From positions 1 to 60,428 of the forward strand of contig JACRPI010000025.1 in the NCBI GenBank assembly GCA_016214075.1: DNA of 60,428 nucleotides, read 5' to 3'. The notes under the pieces are model-generated. The model was not told the origin of the DNA. It worked only from the letters and a program-made list of their open reading frames with translations, and searched no databases. The stretch is from Candidatus Woesearchaeota archaeon (GTDB taxonomy: Archaea > Nanobdellota > Nanobdellia > Woesearchaeales > DSVV01). Every line of letters starts with the position of its first letter. Positions within the stretch are counted from its first letter, which is position 1. This document shows, piece after piece, positions 10,101 through 17,030 of this stretch. Made by a program: the position numbers and the translations under genes.

Positions 10101-10820
10101 ATCGAATCGTATTGGGGTGAAACACAAAGCACTGGTTCTCAAGTGAAGATGGCTGCTGAATCATTCATTGCAGAAACAGGTATAGGAACAAGTCCGACTC
10201 GTTCTTACGGTGTTCTCCAAACACAAGATCAACTTGCGGAAAAAAATGCACAAGAATTAGGTGTTGATGATTACACAGGTCCTGAAGAACTTGTTACTCT
10301 TGAAGGAGGAGTTAAACATGGTCAGCGAAATATTGCGCAGGCGTGGGATAGATACGCTGTTGACCATGATGGAAGAGATCTTCCTTATGAAGAAAAATTA
10401 GGTATGGTCGCTGCCGCGCATCACATGGGTGAAGACGCTCCAATGGTCGCGGCTGTTCAGTCACAACTTTTAGATTTAGGCTATGGTGAAAAAGATAATG
10501 TTGATGGCTTTTATGGGGAAGATACAATTACTACACTTCAGGAATATGCAAAGGATAAAGGAGTCGCATTTGACGCAGAAGCCGCGCGAAATGATTGCGC
10601 GTATCTTCACGCGGATTTAAGCAGTTGCACTTCTGGCGCTCTTGAGAATTCCGCAGTTTATACTTTTGCACGCCAAGACTGGAAACAGACAAAAGGTGAA
10701 GGCAAAGTAGACCCTCCTTACGCGATTGTTCCTCCAAACAATGGATATGTACAAACAGCAATTAAATATTGCGGGCAGATTACCGCTGTTCAAGGAAGAT
10801 GCACTTATTCGGTTAGTTAA
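7131..10820 (+). CDS. Giant secreted modular wall-lytic protein (PG-binding, CHAP/NlpC-like, lysozyme-like)
   Basis: A 1229-aa protein with a Sec signal peptide (residues 1-29, ending LYAGG). A long beta-rich region fills residues 60-420. Two peptidoglycan-binding-1-like units sit at about 430-465 (TPDGKYGSGTKAAVVSWQ) and 1105-1150 (VDGFYGEDTITTLQEYA). Between them is a Cys-His hydrolase-like segment: C633 in SQCATYV, GDVVFFY at about 714, and H741 in THSARVVG, the layout of CHAP/NlpC-P60 amidases. A lysozyme/SLT-like unit has E992 in ALGMIESYWGE and SYGVLQ at 1025-1030. I infer peptidoglycan hydrolysis outside the cell. The overall architecture is unfamiliar to me. It is translated right after the Ig-like membrane protein. 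Confidence 0.7.
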   Translation: MKPKINMTPTVCFFFFVLTLLVSLPSLYAGGSTTLCTDPAEYEDCFQDNPSMQNLLLVSDPSPDDFEKLLNADRTQAALYLTRRYDPEFAATYVASTDFTTADATSALVAERFFSEDSDNVNEYKGKFADYMYRQGVEIGISGDIEKYNVDGTLVGENGAINLKQFASDYAFEVNSDGEIVLIPRHYPQDWLIEFEGTITQNSNGDIAMKSGSFNGLDVEDASSIWVGKEGNIIVDAGEFGALDFQGRGHVIYDPDDQSYQLKDAVLTDYPDYKLTGTITVDVGYVYDDFYVPAGKKLEVHPNTKNAEKEALNEQAYVIKANGGKQVLLNLNTEHWWENPTDYVVEWLEAAEDIVSGTPEDKVTIDPNKVVIAEAAPALEGYDHSYRLEIDAGAQYALQSESGPENDNFLPIPEDGSYGKGDYPKKGTADYEAIQVIQGIVGTTPDGKYGSGTKAAVVSWQNSYNQQNKLNPGDPGYLAPDGSWEQEDTTAYFQMTYNHDQNPPTLVFDMGTPESGGVAVVHFEETGLDVTTAGDMNLEIEGQRLQIQDGEADRQLAAIIESELSVPVTLSSHAPCDTSVDITGQAIGNSYCEIFSTRIDDGTYSVNDAVVSGTVRASCPLSLGNINPSKSQCATYVTDYAKVEGGMYTTYGSQQDNYAVYLGEYGSSWQMSHNIQGHEGTSLYWKESAGDMAFKDSRLAEQVDYNYDNFEEGDVVFFYYTKSTFLKEAYEEGTDGRQATHSARVVGKESEQYTVSTAGTDPVAYLQKQLGVSSDFLSGYPVWINGQRALYSNGAYYSYDSTKGVVGSPIVLNQGDQVVVEKTMIAQMYHEGSRDKQPFKVVDYGTFLSDNAKTMSLYEHVRPDTERTEEAATRFAGTTAVAVDNDEDIADALRASGVSEEDLPAMVELTREINNVPSNWKGNGDVLMLPSANTLPPEDTVVVNMEKRWLPTAGDIYGVVEASSKERVREYGIPPDDVDDLTEATIALGMIESYWGETQSTGSQVKMAAESFIAETGIGTSPTRSYGVLQTQDQLAEKNAQELGVDDYTGPEELVTLEGGVKHGQRNIAQAWDRYAVDHDGRDLPYEEKLGMVAAAHHMGEDAPMVAAVQSQLLDLGYGEKDNVDGFYGEDTITTLQEYAKDKGVAFDAEAARNDCAYLHADLSSCTSGALENSAVYTFARQDWKQTKGEGKVDPPYAIVPPNNGYVQTAIKYCGQITAVQGRCTYSVS

Positions 10821-10836
10821 TGAGTTCATTATAGAA

Positions 10837-11580
10837 TTACAATTTTAAAAGCCAGCAATCTTCCCATCGAAGTCGACCATTTCCTTCTACAAGCGCGTCA
10901 TAAATTTGAAGAACTTCTGGCGCGTAATATTCTGTTTGTTTATTCACAGGAATGTGCGTTGTTCCGCGAAGCACTGCTGTTCTTCCTGCGTTATACGCGG
11001 CAGCAGCAAAAATCTTTGCGTAATACGGATTCTCTGTTTCACTCAGAAAAAATTGATGTTCTCCTGCTAATTGTCGTACTCCTTCATTGATATTCCACGC
11101 AGGATCAAAGCGTGTATCTTTCTCTTTTAGTCCTTCTTCGATAAGTATTTCAAGATCTTGTTTATAAAGCGCCGCCCATTCTTCTGTCGTCTTTCCATTA
11201 TATGTTCTTTCCTTGGACGCTCTCGCTTTTACATAAAAAATATAATTTTCTGTCGTATACGATCCTGACCTTGGCATGAGCTGCATTGGACCAACAGCTC
11301 CTGTTGATGAAATCAAATCTTCCTGAAAATGGGATTCTTTGATCAGAATTGCTTTCGCGAATCGCCAGTCAAGATTATATTCCTTACTTGCATCCTCGAG
11401 AAAAACATCATACTGGCTTTCATTTGGCGCTCGTGGGCAATATGTTGTCATGGTTTCTATTTTGTCAACAACATCTTGAACGGTTGGCACTTGCTTTCTT
11501 TGGTGAGCAATATATGCTGTACTCGCAGAGATTCCTACTAGAAAAGAAAGGAACCCCCATACCATGCTTCTTTTTACCAT
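10837..11580 (-). CDS. Membrane-anchored lytic transglycosylase (SLT/GH23-like)
   Basis: A 247-aa protein with one N-terminal helix (residues 5-25) followed by an external SLT domain. All family marks are present: catalytic E82 in ILIKESHF, GAVGPMQLMP at 94-103, and AYNAG at 195-199. Enzymes of this family cleave the MurNAc-GlcNAc bond of peptidoglycan without hydrolysis. A minus-strand TATA box at 11603-11612 lies about 28 nt before the ATG at 11580, giving a leaderless message. It is convergent with the secreted hydrolase gene (16 nt between ends) and divergent from the kinase gene. The family is overwhelmingly bacterial. Confidence 0.88.
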   Translation of the reverse strand: MVKRSMVWGFLSFLVGISASTAYIAHQRKQVPTVQDVVDKIETMTTYCPRAPNESQYDVFLEDASKEYNLDWRFAKAILIKESHFQEDLISSTGAVGPMQLMPRSGSYTTENYIFYVKARASKERTYNGKTTEEWAALYKQDLEILIEEGLKEKDTRFDPAWNINEGVRQLAGEHQFFLSETENPYYAKIFAAAAYNAGRTAVLRGTTHIPVNKQTEYYAPEVLQIYDALVEGNGRLRWEDCWLLKL

Positions 11581-11602
11581 TTTAGAAAGAACAGAATAAT
11601 CA

Positions 11603-11612
11603 TTTATAAAAG
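11603..11612 (-). promoter_or_regulatory. TATA box for the lytic transglycosylase gene
   Basis: Read on the minus strand this is CTTTTATAAATG-like, centred about 28 nt before the ATG at 11580. It is the expected archaeal spacing for a leaderless transcript. A second box for the plus-strand kinase lies at 11659-11666. Confidence 0.5.
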
Positions 11613-11691
11613 TTACTCCTTATTAGGTACATCAAAAAAGAAGTTCTTTTCCATGAGCTTTATAAAACGAATTTCTCTCCTTCTTGTGATT

Positions 11692-13635
11692 ATGGGTTTA
11701 GAAGAAGAGATACAAATTCCTGACTACAAAATCGTTCAGGAAGCAGGAAGAGGAAATTTTGGCATTGTCTATAAGGCGCGAGAAATTTCGTCTGGACGAG
11801 ATAGGGCAATAAAGATTCTTGATCGCGTTGAAGGGGGCAGAGGAGACGCGGCGTATGCGCTTTTTCGTTCAGAAGGTTTAGAGGAAAACGAATCGCTCGC
11901 AGACGCATTTCAGCATGAAAATCTTGTTCGCTTTTACAGGCAGGGTGTTGTTCTTGAGGGAGATTTTACTGGTCAAAAATTCATTGTTCTGGAATGGGTG
12001 CAAGGAACGACACTGGAGCATGCGTCAGACTTTTCTCCACGAGAAATAGATGGGGTTATCAAACAAATTTGTCATGGCGTTCAGCATATGCATGAGCGTG
12101 GGTATCTTCATAATGATATTCGTGCACCAAACATAATGGTTACTCATTCTCAAACAAAAAAGTCTTCTCTTCTTGCAAAACTGGGTGATTATACACTTGT
12201 GACTCCTTGTGATGAACAGGGCATTGCCTCTGCTGCAGCAAATATTTCTTCACGGACAATTTCGGCTCCGGAATCTATACAGCGTGGGGAATTATCTGCA
12301 AGAACTGATATTTGGGGACTCGGAATTCTGATGTACCAACTGTGGACTGGAGAACATCCATTTCCTCATTCAAGTAAAGATGTGCTTGAAGAAATGGTAC
12401 GTACTCCTGCATCTTATACTGGTTTGGAAATTCGCATTCAACGAAATCCTCAAATTCCGCAAAAATATAAAGCTATTATTCAAAGGTGTCTTTCATATAA
12501 TCCTGATCAGCGTTACCAGTCAGTCACCGCGCTTTTACATGAACTGGAACCCCCAAAAACACGCTTGAGTGTTGGTTCTGTAGTTGGAGGTATTTTTCTC
12601 GCCGCGCTCGGATGTTTGGGCATAAGTACAGGGGGTCTTCTTTATTTTCAAAAACCAGATCCTATTGTTGAAACAAAAACAGAAGTGCAATATATTCCTA
12701 CTGTTTTTTCAGATAATCGAAAAGTCAAGCGCGATCCGCGAATTCAGCAAGGAGTTGATCCAGAGGATGTTTGCAATCATCCTGAAAAATATCATATGGA
12801 TCGAGATCGATATAAAGATCCGTTGGCATATCGTTTTTGTTTAGAATTTGGTGAAGCAAAAAAACTTCTTGACCAAGCGGAATTTGTCGCGGCAGCAAAA
12901 AAACTTGAAGCATTGCAAAAAGACAATCCCTTGCGTTATGAACCCCCCTCTGCGCTTCTTGAGGCATATTATGAGTTAGGCTTAGTTTCTGAGGCTGCTG
13001 AAATAAGAAAATTAGTTGTAACCAAATTCGGAGAGTATAATCCTATGGAATTGGCTCTGTACAGTCAGAAAATAGATCTTTATATTTTAGATGGTCCTAC
13101 TACTGTTGATTTTTTGTCTCGAGATATTTGTACTGTTGGCGTTGTTCAGAAAAACTATCCAGAATGTCCGGAACTTGTTTTAGTTCGTTCGCTTTCTTCA
13201 TCAGATGAAAAAGAGAAGAGATACGCCGCGCTTGTTCGTACGTATTCTCGCTCTTTTTTAGTGCATCGAGAGTATGCTCGCTTTTTGTTTGAGACAAATG
13301 ATTCAGATAAAATCCCTCTCGCGCTTCAGCAGTATGAAGCTGCTGCAAAGCTTGCAAAAAACAGGTATGCCTTTTTTGCTGAAATCACGCACCAGTTTGA
13401 AAAGCGTCGTGATTTTGCGCACGCTTTTGTGTATCAGTACAGAGCAGAAGAAGCATTTCAAGAAGGTTATTCATCAAGTCTTTGGAGTAGTAGAGAATCA
13501 GACGCGCTCCTGGTTAAAATGGGTGGCGTTGGTAAAAATACTTCTTCTTTTACATCAAAAGAAGAAGCGTATCATGTGCTTTCAGAAAAATGCACTGCTG
13601 ATGCGGATTTTGGTTTTGTTCCGTGTTCTTTTTAA
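11692..13635 (+). CDS. Receptor-type Hanks Ser/Thr protein kinase with TM helix and external helical domain
   Basis: A 647-aa protein. The kinase domain (about 10-285) has a GRGNFGIVY loop, AIKIL lysine, HND at about 140-142 in place of HRD, GDY at about 165 in place of DFG, and SAPES for APE. A glycine-rich transmembrane helix follows at about 300-320, then about 300 residues of helical, TPR-like sequence, probably outside the cell. This is the layout of bacterial PknB-like sensors. The ATG at 11692 is preferred over 11653 because TTTATAAA at 11659-11666 sits about 30 nt before it and would lie inside the longer version. It is divergent from the lytic transglycosylase gene. Confidence 0.85.
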   Translation: MGLEEEIQIPDYKIVQEAGRGNFGIVYKAREISSGRDRAIKILDRVEGGRGDAAYALFRSEGLEENESLADAFQHENLVRFYRQGVVLEGDFTGQKFIVLEWVQGTTLEHASDFSPREIDGVIKQICHGVQHMHERGYLHNDIRAPNIMVTHSQTKKSSLLAKLGDYTLVTPCDEQGIASAAANISSRTISAPESIQRGELSARTDIWGLGILMYQLWTGEHPFPHSSKDVLEEMVRTPASYTGLEIRIQRNPQIPQKYKAIIQRCLSYNPDQRYQSVTALLHELEPPKTRLSVGSVVGGIFLAALGCLGISTGGLLYFQKPDPIVETKTEVQYIPTVFSDNRKVKRDPRIQQGVDPEDVCNHPEKYHMDRDRYKDPLAYRFCLEFGEAKKLLDQAEFVAAAKKLEALQKDNPLRYEPPSALLEAYYELGLVSEAAEIRKLVVTKFGEYNPMELALYSQKIDLYILDGPTTVDFLSRDICTVGVVQKNYPECPELVLVRSLSSSDEKEKRYAALVRTYSRSFLVHREYARFLFETNDSDKIPLALQQYEAAAKLAKNRYAFFAEITHQFEKRRDFAHAFVYQYRAEEAFQEGYSSSLWSSRESDALLVKMGGVGKNTSSFTSKEEAYHVLSEKCTADADFGFVPCSF

Positions 13636-13689
13636 TTTTACTAGATTCGATTCATAACCTTTAAATAGAGTACTGGAATTTTCTTTGCT

Positions 13690-13953
13690 ATGGTAAAATA
13701 TACTATTGATCATGATCGTCCCACTTGTATTGGCTGCGCAGCCTGCGAAGCAATTTCCCCAGAATTCTGGGTGATGAGCGAAGATGGCAAATCTGATGTC
13801 AAAGGCGCAAAAATTATTAAAGAAGGCGATGAAATTAAGCAAGAACTTCTTGATATTGAAGAAAAAGATTTCCAGACAAATAAAGACGCCGCTGACGCGT
13901 GTCCAGTGAATTGCATTCATATTTTAGATGAAAATAAGAAAAGAATTATTTGA
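13690..13953 (+). CDS. Ferredoxin, single [4Fe-4S] cluster
   Basis: An 87-aa acidic protein. Cluster ligands are C13, C16 and C19 in CIGCAAC and C71 in ACPVNC, with an extra C75. This spacing gives one [4Fe-4S] cluster with the second site lost, as in many archaeal and Thermotoga-type ferredoxins. It acts as a soluble electron carrier, and its partners are not shown by the neighbourhood. CTTTAAATA at about 13660 sits 30 nt before the ATG. The gene is monocistronic and followed by a dispersed inverted-repeat element. Confidence 0.9.
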   Translation: MVKYTIDHDRPTCIGCAACEAISPEFWVMSEDGKSDVKGAKIIKEGDEIKQELLDIEEKDFQTNKDAADACPVNCIHILDENKKRII

Positions 13954-14020
13954 TTTATTTGCATTAATTCTTTTTTTCTGTAATTATTCTTTTCTGTTTA
14001 ATACATTAATTCCTAGTAAA

Positions 14021-14176
14021 GACCCCAATGCTCCTTTGGAGCATTGGGTCCCCCTGACAATAAAGTAGTATGGCGATTACAGATGATACTAGGCAACGAC
14101 AAACTCCAAAACACGCACCTGCAAAAGTAAAAATGTCAGGGGGACCCGTTGCAACGCGAAGCATTGCAATGGGGTA
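14021..14176. repeat. Dispersed hairpin-ended element, family 1, copy A (complete)
   Basis: A 156-bp unit. The left hairpin (14021-14049) is joined to CCCCTGACA (14051-14059), then an interior with GGCGATTA and CACGCACC, then TGTCAGGGGG (14134-14143) joined to a right hairpin (14144-14175). The two ends are inverted repeats of each other. The same ends recur near 26.7, 28.7 and 50.8 kb with different stem sequences. It lies between two convergent gene ends. A 65-codon frame across it is not believable. Confidence 0.8.
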
Positions 14177-14230
14177 TTATGAAAAACGTGTTAAGAAAAT
14201 TACAACAATTAACCTCATTAACAAAAAGAA

Positions 14231-14797
14231 TTATTCTTGCGTTTCTTCTTCGCTGACAAGCAAATAACACACTTCTTTCTTTTCTTCATTCTCTAAATTA
14301 TCGCAGTAGCTGGTATCATTATTGATTTGCGCCATGTCTTTATAGAAAATATTTTCACAGCGTTCAACATCTGGCGCTTCACTGCATTTCTCTGAAGAAC
14401 TTGATTGGACTGCTGCTTCCGCGGCAACATGAACAAGACATGTTTGTTGTACTGCTTCTTCAGTGAGCATCATGCACTTTTCTTTATTTAATTGCTCAAC
14501 CGCTTCTGTCGCAAGCAATGTTTGTTCACAGTCCTGTCTCAACGTCTGGCTTACGATTCGCGCACAACTTTTTGTGTCTGCTTCCTGTAACGCCTTGACA
14601 TAATACGCGGAGTTCAAACAATTTTCTTCACAGCTACTACACTGTTCGACACATGACGCGTATGATTCATACTCTACAGAAGTTGCGTCAATCCCCACAG
14701 GAACTTCAATTTGTTCTTCTGCGCCAAACCATGCACAACTTGCAAGAAATATTGTCATGAATAAAAATGCTCCAAAATAAAATATTCTCTTTTTCAT
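14231..14797 (-). CDS. Cysteine-rich putative lipoprotein
   Basis: A 188-aa protein of unknown function. A signal sequence ends at LASCAW, which resembles a lipobox. The mature part is acidic and unusually rich in cysteine for a cytoplasmic archaeal protein, with pairs such as CVEQCSSCEENC and later singles spaced 15-25 residues apart. This suggests disulfide bonding outside the cell. A TATATATA stretch at about 14819-14826 lies about 25-30 nt before the ATG on the minus strand. I recognise no family. Confidence 0.6.
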   Translation of the reverse strand: MKKRIFYFGAFLFMTIFLASCAWFGAEEQIEVPVGIDATSVEYESYASCVEQCSSCEENCLNSAYYVKALQEADTKSCARIVSQTLRQDCEQTLLATEAVEQLNKEKCMMLTEEAVQQTCLVHVAAEAAVQSSSSEKCSEAPDVERCENIFYKDMAQINNDTSYCDNLENEEKKEVCYLLVSEEETQE

Positions 14798-14909
14798 ATG
14801 TTTTTTTGATGTTTGGCACTATATATACTTTTTGTTGGGAGCTCCCTAAACATTTATAAAGAAGTAATTTGTTTCCCTTATTATTCAACTTTATACGGAG
14901 GAGTTATAT

Positions 14910-15095
14910 ATGAAAGCACCACGAGTAACATCCAGCAAATTCGTTAAGATTCGCTGTCCTAAATGCAAGAATGAGCAAATTACCTTTGGCAAAAGCGCGA
15001 CCAGCGTGAAATGCCTTGTTTGCGCAAAACCACTTGTTGAACCATCCGGCGGTAAATCGCACATTAAAGCACGGATTCTCGAAGTTCTCGAGTAA
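14910..15095 (+). CDS. rps27e: Ribosomal protein eS27
   Basis: A 61-aa zinc-ribbon protein of the small ribosomal subunit, with C16-x2-C19 and C35-x2-C38 ligands and the family phrase FVKIRCPKC. It is the first gene of an archaeal translation operon (eS27, aIF2-alpha, nop10, PAC2). GGAGGAG at about 14897 is a clear ribosome site, and a CATTTATAAAG promoter element lies near 14850. Length and motifs match the family fully. Confidence 0.95.
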   Translation: MKAPRVTSSKFVKIRCPKCKNEQITFGKSATSVKCLVCAKPLVEPSGGKSHIKARILEVLE

Positions 15096-15111
15096 GAGGT
15101 TTTAGAATACC

Positions 15112-15912
15112 ATGTTTTATCGACGCACTGGATATCCTGAAGAAGGAGAACTTGTTCTTTGTACTGTCACAAAAGTACAGTCCCACTCTGTCTTCGCGCG
15201 ATTAGACGAATACGATAAATCCGGCATGATTCACATCAGTGAAGTTTCTCCTGGTCGTATTCGAAACATTCGTGATTTTGTCAAAGAAGATAAAGTTGTC
15301 GTGTGCGTTATTCTTCGCGTGAATCGTGAACGCGGCTTTATTGATCTTTCTCTCCGTCGAGTCAACGACAACCAAAAGCGAAAGAAAATTGAAGAAGTAA
15401 AACAGGAGCAGAAAGCAGAAAAAGTTATCGAAACTATCGCTGAACAGCTTAAGAAAAAACCAGAACAGCTCTATTTTGAAATATACACTCCTCTTTCTAA
15501 ACAATATACCTATCTTCATCAGTGCTTTCAGGACGTCGCGACAGGTCAAATTACTCTTGAAGATGTTGGTGTTCCTAGCCAGTACATCAAAACACTTCAT
15601 GAATTTATCGAACAGCGCTTTAAGCCTAAAGAAGTGTATGTTGGCGGAAAATTATTCTTACAGAGTTACGCTTCTGGTGGCGTGGAGATTGTGAAAACAG
15701 CGCTTCTCGCGGGTCTTGCGACAGACAAAGAACACGTGACGCTTTCTTATCTTGGCGCTGGAAACTTTAACATTCTTGTGCGCAGTGAAGAATACAAAAG
15801 CGCGGAACAAATTCTCACAAAACTTATCACTACAGTTGAAGCTTCTGTTCCAAAAGGAAAAGGAATTGTGACTTTTACTCGTGAAGAGAAAAAAGCAGCC
15901 GCTGCTGTTTAA
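15112..15912 (+). CDS. eif2a: Translation initiation factor aIF2 subunit alpha
   Basis: A 266-aa protein, the normal length. An N-terminal S1 RNA-binding domain (1-85: EGELVLCTV ... SGMIHISEV ... GFIDLSLRRV) is followed by a helical domain and an alpha-beta C-terminal domain. It is part of the aIF2 trimer that brings Met-tRNAi to the small subunit. It starts 16 nt after eS27 with an AGAGG ribosome site, in the same order as in other archaea. Confidence 0.95.
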   Translation: MFYRRTGYPEEGELVLCTVTKVQSHSVFARLDEYDKSGMIHISEVSPGRIRNIRDFVKEDKVVVCVILRVNRERGFIDLSLRRVNDNQKRKKIEEVKQEQKAEKVIETIAEQLKKKPEQLYFEIYTPLSKQYTYLHQCFQDVATGQITLEDVGVPSQYIKTLHEFIEQRFKPKEVYVGGKLFLQSYASGGVEIVKTALLAGLATDKEHVTLSYLGAGNFNILVRSEEYKSAEQILTKLITTVEASVPKGKGIVTFTREEKKAAAAV

Positions 15913-15984
15913 TTTTTCGTCTTTCTGTTCATCCTCACAGTATTTACCCATACCTTTATATTATTGTAGTTCTTCTTTCCTCTC

Positions 15985-16161
15985 ATGGCAAAACATATTA
16001 TGTACTGTAGTGCATGCAAAACGTATACAATGAAATCACTCTGCACTTGCGGCGCAAAGACTGGTGAACGAAAACCCGCGAAATATTCTCCTGATGACAA
16101 ATACGCGCAATATCGAAGAGAAGTAAAATCTGAGCAACGGAAAAAAGAGGGATTGGTATGA
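15985..16161 (+). CDS. nop10: H/ACA RNP protein Nop10
   Basis: A 58-aa protein. C8-x2-C11 and C20-x-C22 form the zinc site, and the motif KYSPDDKYAQYRRE is the family core. Nop10 supports Cbf5 in the H/ACA pseudouridylation particle. A CTTTATATT element about 32 nt upstream could give it its own start, although it also lies in the eS27 operon. Its TGA overlaps the ATG of the PAC2 gene by 4 nt (ATGA), which implies translational coupling. Confidence 0.95.
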   Translation: MAKHIMYCSACKTYTMKSLCTCGAKTGERKPAKYSPDDKYAQYRREVKSEQRKKEGLV

Positions 16162-17012
16162 GTACACCTTCAATCAAAAAAGCAAGCACAAAAGAGATAA
16201 AAGCAGAGAACGCTCCAGAGATAGTTTTTTATCCAAAAGAGCCGTGGCAGTTTCAATCCTTTGAAAGCAAAGCTCCTGTTCTTAACAAGCCGTATCTTAT
16301 TGTTGGTCTTCCCGGCATTGGGAATGTAGGAAAGATTGTTGTTGATTTTCTTATTGACGAATTAAAAGCAAAAAAATTGTACGAAATTAATTCGTACCAT
16401 TTTCCAAACACCGTCTTTGTGACAGAAGAAAATCTTGTTGAACTTCCTTCCATTGAATTGTATTACAAAAAAGGCTCTGGAAAAATGCCAGATCTTCTTT
16501 TGCTGTCTGGTGATGTCCAGCCAACAGAACAAGAAGCATGCTATCAATTCTGCGACATTGTTCTTGATTTGTTTACCACAATGAACGGAAAACAAATCAT
16601 CACTCTTGGAGGTATTGGTTTGCAGGAAGCGCCAGAAAATCCTAAAGTATTTTGCACAGGAGCAACAAAAGAAACAACCGCTTCTTTTGTGAAAGGAACT
16701 TCCTTGAATCCAAATATTTTTGGTGTTGTTGGCGCGTTTGTCGGTGTCGCTGGTGTTCTTGTTGGCCTCGCAGGCAAAAGAAAAATAGACGCAGTTTCTC
16801 TTCTCGCGGAAACGCTCGCGCATCCGTATTACATTGGCATGAAAGGCAGCAAGGAGATTCTCACTGTTCTAAACAAAAAGTTTGCGCTTCAGGTGAACGC
16901 GGACAAACTGGACAAAGAAATCAAAGAGTTTGAACGAGAACTGATGCAAACAGCAGAGCAGATGGAAGAATCTTCGAAGCAGACTCCTTCACGGCAGTCT
17001 TATATTGGTTAA
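16158..17012 (+). CDS. PAC2-family proteasome assembly chaperone homologue
   Basis: A 284-aa protein. The PAC2 core shows LIVGLPGIGNVGKIVVDFLI near the N-terminus and GGIGLQ in the middle, then a C-terminal coiled helix. Archaeal PbaA/PAC2-like proteins bind the C-termini of proteasome partners or form rings of unclear role. It is commonly found beside nop10 and aIF2-alpha in archaea, and overlaps nop10 here by 4 nt. The family call is firm; the precise task is not known. Confidence 0.88.
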   Translation: MSTPSIKKASTKEIKAENAPEIVFYPKEPWQFQSFESKAPVLNKPYLIVGLPGIGNVGKIVVDFLIDELKAKKLYEINSYHFPNTVFVTEENLVELPSIELYYKKGSGKMPDLLLLSGDVQPTEQEACYQFCDIVLDLFTTMNGKQIITLGGIGLQEAPENPKVFCTGATKETTASFVKGTSLNPNIFGVVGAFVGVAGVLVGLAGKRKIDAVSLLAETLAHPYYIGMKGSKEILTVLNKKFALQVNADKLDKEIKEFERELMQTAEQMEESSKQTPSRQSYIG

Positions 17013-17030
17013 ACCTGTTTGAGGTGTCTC

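Noticed and set aside
1-13635. Bacterial contamination as the source of the wall-hydrolase region
   Set aside because: TATA-box/leaderless spacing and codon use continue unchanged into the archaeal translation operon at 14.9 kb on the same contig; it remains formally testable by read coverage.
14021-14176. Family 1 hairpins as a CRISPR array or attC sites
   Set aside because: Copies are single and kilobases apart, with no spacers, cas genes or integrase, and the ends lack the GTTRRRY core of attC sites.
14070-14267. 65-codon plus-strand frame
   Set aside because: It runs through the family 1 element and into the 3' end of the convergent lipoprotein gene; its sequence is explained by the repeat.
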